Part shown: piece after piece, positions 50,496 through 59,317 of the stretch
Layout: the number at the start of each line of letters is the position of its first letter
How positions within the stretch are numbered: position 1 is the stretch's first letter
NCBI RefSeq assembly: GCF_003990355.1
Contig: NZ_CP034670.1
Location: 620,001-684,000, forward strand
Direction of reading: 5' to 3'
From: Eikenella corrodens
GTDB lineage: Bacteria > Pseudomonadota > Gammaproteobacteria > Burkholderiales > Neisseriaceae
Length of the DNA: 64,000 bases
The notes under the pieces: generated by a model
The model's input: only the letters and a program-made list of their open reading frames with translations
What the model was told of the DNA's origin: nothing
Database searches by the model: none
Made by a program: the position numbers and the translations under genes

Positions 50496-51116
50496 TTATT
50501 TCAACTTGGCTGCCAATTCGTCGAATTTTTGTTTGATGTCGGCCTTGAAGGCTTCCACTTTCTCTTGGCGTTCGGCTTTGCGCTGTTTTTTCCAAGCTTC
50601 GTGTGCCTGACGTGCCACTTCTTCCTGCGCTTCTATTGCTGCCAATACGTCCTGTTGGGCAACGGCTGCATCTTGCCGGAGAATAACGGTTTTGAAACGG
50701 TGGAAGAAAGCGTCCAATACAGCTTCGTCGGATTCTTGCGCCAAAATAATGATCGCAGTACTGCCGTTATCCAGTTTTTTGGCTGTATTTTCCAGCAACA
50801 ACCCCTCTCCCAATGTTTTGGCAGTGCCTACATCACTGCCGATGAGTGCGCCAGTAGCTCCACCCAACAGAACACCGATAGGACCGCCGAGGATGCCGAC
50901 CAGCGAACCAATGAGGCCGCCCGTCCATGCGCTTTCGGCCGTATTGGCGGTAAAGTCGGTGCTTTCTGCTGGGATAATCAGACCATTTTCCTTTTTAATC
51001 AAAACGGCTTGTGCCACCAAAGCATCTGTTGTCTGCGAGTAAGCTTTCAATTCAGAAAAGGCTTGATAAGCTTCGCTGGAGATGTTGAATAAGGCAACGA
51101 TGATGTTTTGTTTCAT
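50496..51116 (-). CDS. DUF1269-type membrane protein
   Basis: This 206-residue protein starts MKQNIIVALFNISSEAYQAF. A glycine-rich membrane-inserting segment (GGLIGSLVGILGGPIGVLLG, GGATGALIGSDVG) lies in the middle, followed by a ferredoxin-like part (STAIIILAQESDEAVLDAFF) and a long charged coiled coil (EEVARQAHEAWKKQRKAERQ). This is the layout of DUF1269 proteins, of unknown function. A GGG-rich leader (nine G near 51186) precedes it. Confidence 0.75.
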   Translation of the reverse strand: MKQNIIVALFNISSEAYQAFSELKAYSQTTDALVAQAVLIKKENGLIIPAESTDFTANTAESAWTGGLIGSLVGILGGPIGVLLGGATGALIGSDVGTAKTLGEGLLLENTAKKLDNGSTAIIILAQESDEAVLDAFFHRFKTVILRQDAAVAQQDVLAAIEAQEEVARQAHEAWKKQRKAERQEKVEAFKADIKQKFDELAAKLK

Positions 51117-51393
51117 AAGTCTACTCCCGTGGATTGAAAGATTTAAGAACATACAAGTTGTATGCGGTGTCATTGTAAATTTCAAGGGGGGGGGGAGCAA
51201 TGTGGCAAACAGAACTTTGCCTATGTAAAGCCTGTAGAACCGGCAAACGGATAACGAACAATACCCAGCCTTTTGCCTATCTCGACTAGGCTACCTGAAA
51301 CATAGATTGGGCAATTTGGATGCATCACAGTGTTTTCAGGTGGCCAGCAATTAAATTGAGGCTACCTGAAACCTTTTCAGGTAGCCTTTCGCT

Positions 51394-52323
51394 TTATTTT
51401 TCCAACGCGGCTTGTAATCTTTGTTCCAGCACGTCGCTGTCGAAGGATTTGGCAATCACTTCAAAGCGGCTGTCGCGCCGCCAGGCCACTTGGTTGGCGC
51501 CCCATTGGCCTTCGCTCCAGTTGAGCCACACCCAGCTGCCGAGCACTTGGAACACGCCTTTGGCGCGGATGAGGCCTTCGCACAGTTTGGGCAGGTCGTT
51601 GAAGAATTTGGTGAGCTTTTCGCCGTCGAAGCTGCTGCCGGCGGGGAATGTATAGCCTTGCGATTGCAGGCCCATGCTGTTGTCGGGCAGCTCTTTGATG
51701 CGGTAGCGGCTTTTTTCCACCACCGGGGTTTCCAGCAGGGCGATGTCCAAATAGGCGTCGGTGGTTTCCAGCACGGCGGCTTTGGGCGGGAAGAGCTGGG
51801 CGGCTTTGCTGCGGAAGACAGCCATTTCTTCGGGGCTGCACACGTCGGTTTTGTTGGCAATCAGCACGTCGGCCACGCTCACTTGGTCGCGGTAGAGCGG
51901 CTGGTTGGCGTAGTCGGGGTTGGTGAATTGGCGCGGGTCGACCAGGGTAAACACGGCGCCGATATCCAGCATTTGGTCGAAGGGTTTGGCGCGTAACTCG
52001 TCGATCACGCTGGCGGCGTGTGCCAGGCCGCTGGCTTCGATGATGATGCGGTCGGGCTTGTTGCCGCTCACCATGCGGTTGATGGTGGTGCCCATCTGCG
52101 CCCCGGCCACGCAGCACAGGCAGCCGCCGGCGATTTCGGCCACGGGGATGCCGTTGTCGCTCAACACGGCGCCGTCGATGCCGATTTCGCCGAATTCGTT
52201 CACCACGATCACCCATTTTTCATCGGGGCTTTTCTGCTCCATCAGGTGGCGCAGGGCGGTGGTTTTGCCTGTTCCCAAAAAGCCGGAAAACAGATGTACT
52301 TTTGCTTTCTTTATTTCTGACAT
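51394..52323 (-). CDS. COG0523-family GTPase (zinc metallochaperone-type)
   Basis: This 309-residue GTPase starts MSEIKKAKVHLFSGFLGTG; an ATG nine bases upstream is also possible. Walker A is GFLGTGKTT, the metal motif CxCC appears in AEIAGGCLCCVAGAQ, and NEFGEIGIDG and IIIEASGLA follow. COG0523 members deliver zinc or other metals to client proteins. Its start lies inside the end of zur, so the two are translationally coupled, which strongly supports a zinc role. Confidence 0.9.
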   Translation of the reverse strand: MSEIKKAKVHLFSGFLGTGKTTALRHLMEQKSPDEKWVIVVNEFGEIGIDGAVLSDNGIPVAEIAGGCLCCVAGAQMGTTINRMVSGNKPDRIIIEASGLAHAASVIDELRAKPFDQMLDIGAVFTLVDPRQFTNPDYANQPLYRDQVSVADVLIANKTDVCSPEEMAVFRSKAAQLFPPKAAVLETTDAYLDIALLETPVVEKSRYRIKELPDNSMGLQSQGYTFPAGSSFDGEKLTKFFNDLPKLCEGLIRAKGVFQVLGSWVWLNWSEGQWGANQVAWRRDSRFEVIAKSFDSDVLEQRLQAALEK

Positions 52324-52799
52324 TGTTTGCATATTCCTGTTAAAACAACATGTTCTTCTTTTAGTTTAAACCCGCCTGCGGCCACGCCGGCGCACAGCGC
52401 CTGCCATTCGCGGGAGAGGGTTTGCTCATCGGTGTTGCCGCACTCGGTACACACCAAAATGAAGGCGCTGTGGTGGTGTTGCCGCTCGTCGCTGCTGTGG
52501 CAGTGGGCATCGCAATGGTGGCGGGCATGGCTGCATAAAACGTAGCCGTTTACCGCAGCCACTTTGTGCAGCACACCGTGTTCGGCCCAGAAATCGAGCG
52601 CGCGGTAGGCGGTGGGCGGCGCCACCACACCGTTGCTCTGCTGCTGCATTTGCGCCAGCACGGTGTAGGCCTTAATCACGCCTTCCTGCCGCAAAACGAT
52701 ATCCAACACCTGCTCGCGCAGGGCGGTAATCTGCAGGCCTTGCTCGCGGGCGCGGGCGATGATGGCGGTTTTGTAGTCGGGTGCGGAGTGCTTGGTCAT
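52311..52799 (-). CDS. zur: Fur-family zinc uptake regulator
   Basis: This 162-residue Fur-type repressor has a winged helix (QITALREQVLDIVLRQEG, PPTAYRALDFWAEHGVLHK) and a C-terminal metal-binding part very rich in His and Cys (SHARHHCDAHCHSSDERQHH, VCTECG, ICKQCQK). The CTEC and CKQC pairs match Zur structural zinc sites. It is cotranscribed with the COG0523 GTPase, typical for zinc homeostasis. Confidence 0.88.
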   Translation of the reverse strand: MTKHSAPDYKTAIIARAREQGLQITALREQVLDIVLRQEGVIKAYTVLAQMQQQSNGVVAPPTAYRALDFWAEHGVLHKVAAVNGYVLCSHARHHCDAHCHSSDERQHHHSAFILVCTECGNTDEQTLSREWQALCAGVAAGGFKLKEEHVVLTGICKQCQK

Positions 52800-52814
52800 G
52801 GCTGCTTCCTATTA

Positions 52815-53570
52815 TTATTGGCTGGGGTGGCGCACAACGGCGAGCGGGTTGAAGCTCTGCGCCACCGGCATGATTTCGATGCTGTTCACGTTCATGTGCG
52901 TGGGGCGCTGGTAGAGCCACAGCACGGTGTCGGCGATGTCTTCGGGGCGGATGTAGTCTACGTTTTTATATACATCGGCGGCGCGTTGGTCGTCGCCTTT
53001 GAAGCGCACGTTGGAAAACTCGGTGTCGCCGCACAGGCCGGGCTCGATATTGCTCACGCGCACGCCCGTGCCGGCCAAATCGGCGCGCAGATTCAGGCTG
53101 AATTGGCGCACATAGGCCTTGGTGGCGCCATACACATTGCCGCCGGGGTAGGGGTAGGTGCCGGCTACCGAGCCGAGGTTGATGATATAACCGCTGCCGC
53201 GCGCCACCATGCCGGGCAGCACTTGGCGGGTGAGGTAGGTGAGGCCGATGATGTTGGTTTGAATCATGGTTTGCCAGTCGGCAAAATCGGCTTGATGAGC
53301 CGGGTCTAAACCCAAGGCCAGGCCGGCGTTGTTCACCAGGCAGTCGATCCGGGCAAAGTTTTCAGGTAGCCCTTTGAGTGCGGCATCCACGGAAGTGGGA
53401 TCGCCCACGTCCATTTGCAGCGGCAGGAAGTTGGCGCCCAATTCTGCGTGCAGTTCGTCCAGTTTGTCGGCACGCCGCGCTGCGCCGATTACGTGGTAGC
53501 CAGCTGCGGCGAGGGTGCGGCAGATGGCTCGCCCGAAACCTGCCGATGCGCCGGTAACCAAAATGCTCAT
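52815..53570 (-). CDS. Short-chain dehydrogenase (YdfG-like)
   Basis: This 251-residue NADP-dependent SDR has the cofactor loop VTGASAGFGRAI, NNAG in CLVNNAGLALG, and the catalytic Ser (GSVAGTYPYPGG) followed by Y-x3-K in VYGATKAYV. It most resembles YdfG, which acts on L-allo-threonine and malonic semialdehyde. It precedes zur by 15 bp, so is possibly in one operon. A DUS inside is translated as GLPEN. Confidence 0.9.
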   Translation of the reverse strand: MSILVTGASAGFGRAICRTLAAAGYHVIGAARRADKLDELHAELGANFLPLQMDVGDPTSVDAALKGLPENFARIDCLVNNAGLALGLDPAHQADFADWQTMIQTNIIGLTYLTRQVLPGMVARGSGYIINLGSVAGTYPYPGGNVYGATKAYVRQFSLNLRADLAGTGVRVSNIEPGLCGDTEFSNVRFKGDDQRAADVYKNVDYIRPEDIADTVLWLYQRPTHMNVNSIEIMPVAQSFNPLAVVRHPSQ

Positions 53571-53912
53571 GATTGCCTCCGTTGTGCTGGATTGTTCGAT
53601 ATAGCCTGGGTGCTTCTCCTCCTACGGCATTGGCTCGTTTTGCAGGAAGGAAGAACGGCTTTGGTTAAAGGCAATAGTATAACACCGGCAGCTTGCCGGC
53701 AGCTTTAAAATGGCGGTAATGTTCTAGCAAGCCAACTTAACTTTCATTACCGCGTTGGTTTGCCCCATCCTTATTTTGAATCCACTATATATTTCAGGTA
53801 GCCTCGGGCGGAACGCCGTATTCTGCCCAATAGCGGCGGGCAGCGGTATAAGGCTACCTGAAAACCGTGCTAGAATGCCCGCCTTCCGCATTTTGGCCAA
53901 AGGCTTGTTGAT
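53571..53912. other. Intergenic with a CREE-like hybrid and a DUS hairpin
   Basis: No gene is seen. A CREE-related element lies at 53723-53788, followed by DUS copies near 53790 and 53852 that can pair as a long-loop hairpin. Confidence 0.6.
53723..53788. repeat. CREE-like hybrid element
   Basis: The right end (TTATTTTGAATCCACTATA) is a CREE terminus. The left part (CTAGCAAGCCAACTTAACTT, then CGCGTTGGTTTGCC) instead matches the left end of the element at 63780. It thus combines two terminus types. Confidence 0.55.
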
Positions 53913-54695
53913 ATGGCACGTCATCCCTACCGCCGCCTGCGTTCGGCACGTTTTGCCCTGCCCGAAGTGGGTATTTCCGAACACGGCAACATCCGCTCGC
54001 TGCATCTGGGCAGCGAAACGGTGCAAAGCTCGATGAATGTGGATTACCCCGCCGAGTTGGTGCTCTCCTACAGCCGCGCCATGATGGCCTGGCTCCTGTT
54101 TGCCGAAAACGTGCGCCACATCACGCAAATCGGGCTGGGCGGCGGCTCGTTTGTGCGCTGGATCGATGCCCACCTGCCCGAGGTGGCGCAAACGGCGGTG
54201 GAAATCAACCCGCAGGTAATCAGCGTGGCGCGCGGCCTGTTTGAATTGCCGTTTGAGGGCGAAAAATTTGAAATCATCGAGGCCGACGGCGCGGAATACA
54301 TCAAAACCCTGCGCGGCGGCACAGATATTTTGCTGGTGGACGGCTTCGACGGCGTGCAGATTATCGATGCCCTGGTGGCCGAGCCCTTTTTTGCCGACTG
54401 CCGCACCGCCCTGAGCGAACACGGCATTTTCGTCACCAACTGGTGGAGTGGCGACAAACGCTACCCGCTTTTCCTGCAACGGCTCGCGCAAGTGTTTGAA
54501 CAGCGCGTGTTGTGCGTGCCCGCCGAAACCCACGGCAACGTAGCCGTGCTCGCCTTCCAAAACCAAGCGCCCCAGCCGCTGGCGGCCTTGCAGAAAAAAG
54601 CCGCCAAGCTGGGCGAGCAATACGGGCTGGACTTCAAAACCATGCTGCATCAGGCACACGTGCCGCCGGGCAGCAGCTGGCAGTGGCTGCGTTGA
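53913..54695 (+). CDS. Spermidine synthase-like aminopropyl/methyltransferase fold protein
   Basis: This 260-residue Rossmann-type protein has GLGGGSFVRWIDAHLPE (cofactor loop), AVEINPQVISVARGLFELP (acidic ligand for the ribose) and DILLVDGFDG. It resembles the SpeE family but lacks the N-terminal beta-domain, as do many spermidine synthase-like proteins of unknown substrate. ATG 53913 follows GGCCAAAGG. Confidence 0.8.
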   Translation: MARHPYRRLRSARFALPEVGISEHGNIRSLHLGSETVQSSMNVDYPAELVLSYSRAMMAWLLFAENVRHITQIGLGGGSFVRWIDAHLPEVAQTAVEINPQVISVARGLFELPFEGEKFEIIEADGAEYIKTLRGGTDILLVDGFDGVQIIDALVAEPFFADCRTALSEHGIFVTNWWSGDKRYPLFLQRLAQVFEQRVLCVPAETHGNVAVLAFQNQAPQPLAALQKKAAKLGEQYGLDFKTMLHQAHVPPGSSWQWLR

Positions 54696-54774
54696 GGCTC
54701 GCTGCCATGATAAAGGCTACCTGAAAAGTATTTGTGCGGGCAGCGAGTGCCAGACTTATCGAATGAAATAAAGG

Positions 54775-54812
54775 CTACCTGAAAAAACCCAGAGGGATTC
54801 AGGTAGCCTTTT
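54775..54812. terminator. DUS-pair hairpin between convergent genes
   Basis: GGCTACCTGAAAAAACCC and GGGATTCAGGTAGCC pair. It ends both the plus-strand gene at 54695 and the minus-strand gene at 54825. Confidence 0.7.
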
Positions 54813-54824
54813 GGTATGCCTTAT

Positions 54825-55484
54825 TTATACGGCTGCGGCGGTGAAGCGTTGGTGCAGATGTGCTTTCTGCTCCACATCATCGGCAATCGCAATGGCTAAA
54901 TCTGCCACGCTGATGCCGGCCGGCACCTCGCCCGCCATCAGGAGTTCATCGCCGCCCAGGCGGTATTGGCCGGTGCGCTCTTCGTTGAAGCCGCCGTCGG
55001 CGCCGAGGCGGGCGGGTGGGGAAATCATCGACCAATTCACATCGGCGTGTTGGGTTTGCAAGTCGCGCAGCAGGTTGCGTGCGGCGTTGGCGCCGTCGAA
55101 AATTTCTTTCGGGAATCCGGGCGTATCAATCAGCTGCACGCCGGGCGCCACGAACAGGCTGCCTGCGCCGCCCACCGCCAAAAGATAGGGCACTTTTGCC
55201 GCTTTGGCTGCCGCCAGGATGGCTGCGTAGCCGGCAGTGAAATCGCGGCCGATGTTCGGATTTGCCCAGCCCGGGTTGAACGCGCTCACTACCGCATCAA
55301 AGCCGGAGAGCTGCGCGGCAAAATCGGCTGCATGCACATCGGCCTGCACGGCTGTTACATTCGGCGCGGCCAACGCCTTGCCTGTATTGCGCACAAAGGC
55401 GGTTACTTCATGCCCGCGCTCGGCCAGCTCGCGCACCACGGCGTTGCCCACATATCCGGTGGCACCAATTACAGCGAATTTCAT
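54825..55484 (-). CDS. NAD(P)-binding NmrA/YwnB-like protein
   Basis: This 219-residue Rossmann protein begins MKFAVIGATGYVGNAVVREL with GATG-x-x-G at the N-terminus, followed by TAFVRNTGKA and NVTAVQADVHAADF. It lacks the SDR Tyr-Lys pair, as in atypical SDRs related to NmrA, which act as redox sensors or reductases. The substrate is unknown. Confidence 0.82.
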   Translation of the reverse strand: MKFAVIGATGYVGNAVVRELAERGHEVTAFVRNTGKALAAPNVTAVQADVHAADFAAQLSGFDAVVSAFNPGWANPNIGRDFTAGYAAILAAAKAAKVPYLLAVGGAGSLFVAPGVQLIDTPGFPKEIFDGANAARNLLRDLQTQHADVNWSMISPPARLGADGGFNEERTGQYRLGGDELLMAGEVPAGISVADLAIAIADDVEQKAHLHQRFTAAAV

Positions 55485-55607
55485 ATTTAGCTCCTTAAGT
55501 TTTGTTGATTAATTACGATGGAGCGCATTCTAAGGGCATTCATCCCGCTTGATAATCCGCTGTAAACTGTTTACGCTGTGAAGCCCAGCTAAACAATGGA
55601 GGCCGTC

Positions 55608-56021
55608 ATGATACAAAAAACCCTGTATTTAGGCCGTGAACCGGAGCGATTCACCCCCGGCCAAGAGCTGGTGTTGGAATCTTTTTTCGAACAAAGCCCC
55701 TACGGCGTGGTGTTTGAAGACGATTGCGGCACCGGCTATTTCTATGCCGTGCACCAAGAGGAAGGTATCCTCGATGCGCTGCATATTTATAACGTGGATG
55801 ATGTAGCCGACCGCCATATCCCATCCGGAATCAGCATTCTGTGGAGCGAAGACCTCGGCCTGGCCGCGCTTGATATCAACGGCTATATCCACGCCGTGTT
55901 CGACTTTGCCGCCCACGCCGGCTATTGCCGCAACGCCTTCCCCGAGGCTGATGGAGATTGGTTGCGCGAGCCCAACCGCCTGCTGAGCGATGAGCTGCTC
56001 GACCAACTGTTGGGCGCATAA
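55608..56021 (+). CDS. DUF2251-type protein
   Basis: This 137-residue soluble acidic protein contains EQSPYGVVFEDDCGTGYFYA and WSEDLGLAALDINGYIHAVF. I assign it to DUF2251 from these blocks. Its function is unknown. ATG 55608 follows AATGGAGGCCGTC. It overlaps no neighbour and is followed 3 bp later by a second small gene. Confidence 0.75.
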   Translation: MIQKTLYLGREPERFTPGQELVLESFFEQSPYGVVFEDDCGTGYFYAVHQEEGILDALHIYNVDDVADRHIPSGISILWSEDLGLAALDINGYIHAVFDFAAHAGYCRNAFPEADGDWLREPNRLLSDELLDQLLGA

Positions 56022-56024
56022 ACC

Positions 56025-56327
56025 ATGCACAATCAAATTGTTCAGGCCGGCAACCGCTTCAGCCTGTCGTTTGCTGGTTTAGGCGGCCATGAACACTGCT
56101 TTTTCTCGCAACACGCCCCAAGCGGCCATGAGCTGGCCAAAATCATCCGCCGCATCATGCGGGAGGAAAACATCAAAAATGTCGAGCTCGCCGCAGAGCA
56201 AGACAGCCTCACGATCAGCGCCAAAAAACGCCGCCCCTTGGAAAGCATCTGCACACGGCTTGAGTTTGAAATACGCGTATTTGAAGGCAGCGCTTATACA
56301 GTGAAGACAAAAAACTTGTTTAAATAA
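56025..56327 (+). CDS. Small hypothetical protein cotranscribed with the DUF2251 gene
   Basis: This 100-residue protein starts MHNQIVQAGNRFSLSFAGLG. It is predicted alpha/beta with a C-terminal basic segment (SAKKRRPLESICTRLEFEIR). No family is recognised. Only 3 bp separate it from the DUF2251 gene, so the two likely act together. Confidence 0.6.
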   Translation: MHNQIVQAGNRFSLSFAGLGGHEHCFFSQHAPSGHELAKIIRRIMREENIKNVELAAEQDSLTISAKKRRPLESICTRLEFEIRVFEGSAYTVKTKNLFK

Positions 56328-56333
56328 ACCTTT

Positions 56334-57227
56334 ATGGACGACCTCAAACCCCTACTCGCCTTCGCCGCCGTGCTCGAACACGGCAGTATGAACGCCGCCG
56401 CGCAAGCCTTGGGCATGACCCCGTCTGCCGTGAGCCAGCACATCAGCCGGCTGGAAAAGCTACACGGCGTGAAGCTACTACACCGCAGCACCCGCCGCCT
56501 GGCCCCCACCGATGCCGGCCAAGCCCTAGCCGCGCATTGCCGCCGCCTGCTTGCCACCGTGCAAGACACCCGCACCGCGCTCGACGGCCTCAAAACCGAC
56601 ATTGCCGGCAGCGTGCGCTTGGCCGCGCCCACCGGTTTAGTGAATGCTGCCGCCTTTCAGCACGCCCTGCGGCGCATCCGTCGCGAACATCCCGCCCTCA
56701 GCCTCGAATTGCACTTTGGCGAAGCCATCGCCGAACTGCGCGAAGGCAGTATCGACATCGCCCTGCGCGGCGGTGGCCATGCCTTGGACGAGCCCGACTT
56801 GGTCGCCCGCAGGCTGGCCGAATGGCCTTGGCAAATTTGCGCTGCTCCGGGCTACCTGAAAACTGCTCCCTCCATCACCCATCCTGCCGATTTAGCCGCC
56901 CACCCTTGGGTGTACCACCTGCCGCCGCACATTGAGCTCTCGCGCGGCAATGAACGCTATCTGCTCAACATCGGTCACGGCACCGTTTGCAACCAGCTCG
57001 CCGCCATGCGCCACCTGTGTGAAGCCGGCCTTGGCCTTGCCCTGATTATTGCCGGCGAAACCCGCGATGCCGTTGCCCAAGGCCGGCTGCAAACCCTCCT
57101 GCCCGATTGGCAGCTGCCCGCCGTTGCCATTTATGCCGTAACGCCCCACCGCGTGCAAGCCGCCCGCACCGCTGCCGTGTTGCGGATATTGCAGGAGAGC
57201 TTTGCGGAGGAGGCGGAGGCTACCTGA
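56334..57227 (+). CDS. LysR-family transcriptional regulator
   Basis: This 297-residue protein has an N-terminal winged HTH (NAAAQALGMTPSAVSQHISR, LEKLHGVKLLHRSTRRL) and a C-terminal effector domain of the CrgA/DsdC-like type. It starts 6 bp after the previous gene. The stop codon is taken from a DUS (GAG GCT ACC TGA, giving EAT at the C-terminus). GYLK at 56851-56862 is an internal near-DUS (GGGCTACCTGAA, first base changed). Targets unknown. Confidence 0.92.
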   Translation: MDDLKPLLAFAAVLEHGSMNAAAQALGMTPSAVSQHISRLEKLHGVKLLHRSTRRLAPTDAGQALAAHCRRLLATVQDTRTALDGLKTDIAGSVRLAAPTGLVNAAAFQHALRRIRREHPALSLELHFGEAIAELREGSIDIALRGGGHALDEPDLVARRLAEWPWQICAAPGYLKTAPSITHPADLAAHPWVYHLPPHIELSRGNERYLLNIGHGTVCNQLAAMRHLCEAGLGLALIIAGETRDAVAQGRLQTLLPDWQLPAVAIYAVTPHRVQAARTAAVLRILQESFAEEAEAT

Positions 57228-57392
57228 AAAAGGGTTATCTGAAAACGTTGGGTCTGTTGACCCAACCGACTCACTAAATTAGATAAAAGTGCGTTATATA
57301 CAATATCGGCTATTGTGGATTTTGGAGTGAAATTTACAACCATGCAGTTAATCTCTAATAATTCTTATGTTTATTATCTTTACTACTTATAA

Positions 57393-58103
57393 GGGGCTGT
57401 ACTAGATTAGCAGATGTGTTACCCTCAAAATATGAAGATAACACACTGCAAATTAAAGAAAAAAGTACAGAAAGAACTGCTCCGTTTTTTGTGCTGGAAG
57501 TTACCGCCCGTTCCGCCGCCGATCTTTTGGGTATCCATCCCAATTCGGCGGCACTGTTCTACCGCAAAATCCGTATGGTCATCAGCCATCATTTGGCCTT
57601 GGCTGCCGATGAGGTTTTCGAGGGCTCTGTCGAGTTGGACGAAAGCTGTTTCGGCGGACGGCGTAAAGGCCGACGTGGTCGCGGTGCGGCGGGAAAAGTG
57701 GTTGTCTTTGGCATCCTGAAACGCAATGGACGGGTCTATACCGTTGTCGCAGATAATGCCAAGTCCGATACTTTGATGCCTGTATCAAACAGAAAATCAT
57801 ACCGGACAGTATTGTTGATACCGATAGTCTGAGCAGTTACGACAAGTTGGACGTGAGCGGTTTTATCCATTACCGCATCAACCATTCCAAAGCGTTTGCC
57901 GACCGTCAGAACCACATCAACGGCATTGAGAATTTTTGGAATCAGGCAAAACGCGTCTTGCGCAAATACAACGGAATCGATCGCAAATCTTCCCCGCTGT
58001 TCTTGAAAGAATGCGAATTTCGGTTTAACTTCGGCACACCGTCCCGGCAGCTTCAAACCCTGCGGGATTGGTGTGGAATTTAGGGCTAATCTACGTCAGC
58101 CCC
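57393..58103. mobile_element. IS1016-type insertion sequence (IS1595 family), decayed
   Basis: This 711-bp element has imperfect terminal inverted repeats GGGGCTGTACTAGATTAGC and GGGGCTGACGTAGATTAGC (16 of 19 match). TAA occurs on both outer sides, possibly by chance. It contains one broken transposase gene. Confidence 0.9.
57432..58083 (+). pseudogene. IS1016 transposase, two frameshifts
   Basis: The start MKITHCKLKKKVQKELLRF is followed by a frame change at a T6 run (57485-57490, one T short of the expected FFVLEV), then VTARSAADLLGIHPNSAALF and VELDESCFGGRRKGRRGRG. A second lost base near 57783 switches to KQKIIPDSIVDTDSLSSYDK, continuing through HINGIENFWNQAKRVLRKYN to the stop at 58083. 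The DDE-type residues are present but split, so the transposase is inactive. Confidence 0.9.
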
Positions 58104-58199
58104 TAAATTTAAAACGGGACCAGGCAGCGAGACGCAAACAGTACAAGCAGTACGGTAAGGCGAGCCAACGCTGTAGCGTTTAATTTAATTCAACTATAT
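58104..58199. repeat. CREE truncated at its left end by IS1016
   Basis: AAATTTAAAACGGGACCAGG, then GCAAACAGTACAAGCAGTAC and the right terminus TTTAATTTAATTCAACTATA. The left terminus TATAGTG is missing where the IS ends, so the IS inserted into or recombined at the CREE. Confidence 0.75.
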
Positions 58200-58276
58200 C
58201 CAACATACGGCGACGCATCGCGCTTATTCCTGCCAATCCGCGAAAACTTCGCGCTCTTGTCTGCCTTGGGCACATT

Positions 58277-58456
58277 CTATGCCGCCTCCCGCCAATTCGC
58301 GGGCAGCGGCATCACATCTCTGCCAATCGGCTCGCTTGGCAGAAACACCACATCGCCGTTTTCATCCCAGCGGATATACACCGTATCGCCTTCAAAATGG
58401 CAGTAGGCAGGCACACGGCTTGGCGGCGGCCGTTGGTAAACAGTTTGGCCGTGCAT
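58277..58456 (-). CDS. Possible small hypothetical protein
   Basis: From ATG 58456 this gives 59 residues, starting MHGQTVYQRPPPSRVPAYCH and including YIRWDENGDVVFLPSEPIG. Another in-frame ATG lies at 58483. The frame reads naturally and has codon usage like its neighbours, but no family is recognised. Real but uncertain. Confidence 0.4.
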   Translation of the reverse strand: MHGQTVYQRPPPSRVPAYCHFEGDTVYIRWDENGDVVFLPSEPIGRDVMPLPANWREAA

Positions 58457-58483
58457 CGCTATTCTCTTCTCTGAGCCATGCAT

Positions 58484-59317
58484 ATTAATCGTTACACGCA
58501 GCCTCAGACCCTAACAATTCCAAATAATTCCAAAATCCAATTACCACACTCTGCCAAACAGCTTGCACAACCTGAGGCTTACCATCTATCGAAAGCACGG
58601 GAATCCGCTGCCATGCAACAACTAGGGCGAGGTATCAGGGATATGGCAAGGCATGTGGAGGTTAACGAGGCGGGGAACGGTGTGTTTTTCAGGTAGCCTC
58701 CTGGCGGCGAAGGTTGGTTACAGGCTTTTCTTTCCCATTGTTTCTACTGAAATAATATATTTGCCGCACCGAAATAGCAGGCATACAATTACTCTAAACC
58801 CCCACACCATCCATGCGAATGCCGGTTGGCTTGGAATGCCGGAGCAAAGCAAGACAGGTGTTGTCTGCCCGCCCCCACGCCCTAAAGCTACCTGAAAAAT
58901 TTCCCAAGCCGGTGTTCAGACTTTGCCGAGGTTTGTGCCTGCCGGCAGCCTGCCGCATGCGGAAGTTCAATATTATTTCAACGATTACAAAAGGCAGGTG
59001 AGCACAGGGCATTTGTGCCTATGTGCTTTCAGAAAGCGTAGCCCGCGTGGGTAGGGTCTGTGCGGAACGCATGTACGCGGTTTCAGGTAGCCCATCCCAT
59101 TTCAGGCTACCTGAAACCGCAGCTTCAACGAAGTTAAAAATCGCGTGGGTATAAATACCTACCCTTACGCTTGCTGCTAAGTCTCAGACAATCTCAAAGG
59201 AAGGTATTGGGTTCGTTTGAACAGAGACCGTGTGCATGCATTCCGCACATACCCTACACCAAGATTAGGAATTTCATGCGAGCTACGACTTGCAATGCTT
59301 ACTGAGAGGAATTTAAT
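58484..59317. other. Gene-free 0.8-kb stretch with DUS
   Basis: Several DUS copies (near 58688, 58888) and an inverted DUS pair (59087-59118) occur, with an A/T-rich 3' part. Short open frames exist (for example 58478-58696), but none has a convincing start or family. I see no RNA gene. Confidence 0.55.

Noticed and set aside
51180..51200. Run of nine G upstream of the DUF1269 gene as a phase-variation tract
   Set aside because: Possible, but it is about 70 bp upstream of the start with no promoter boxes around it, so I cannot support a regulatory role.
58478..58696. 72-codon open frame starting MHINRYTQPQ
   Set aside because: It ends inside a DUS, has no ribosome binding site and no protein-like composition.
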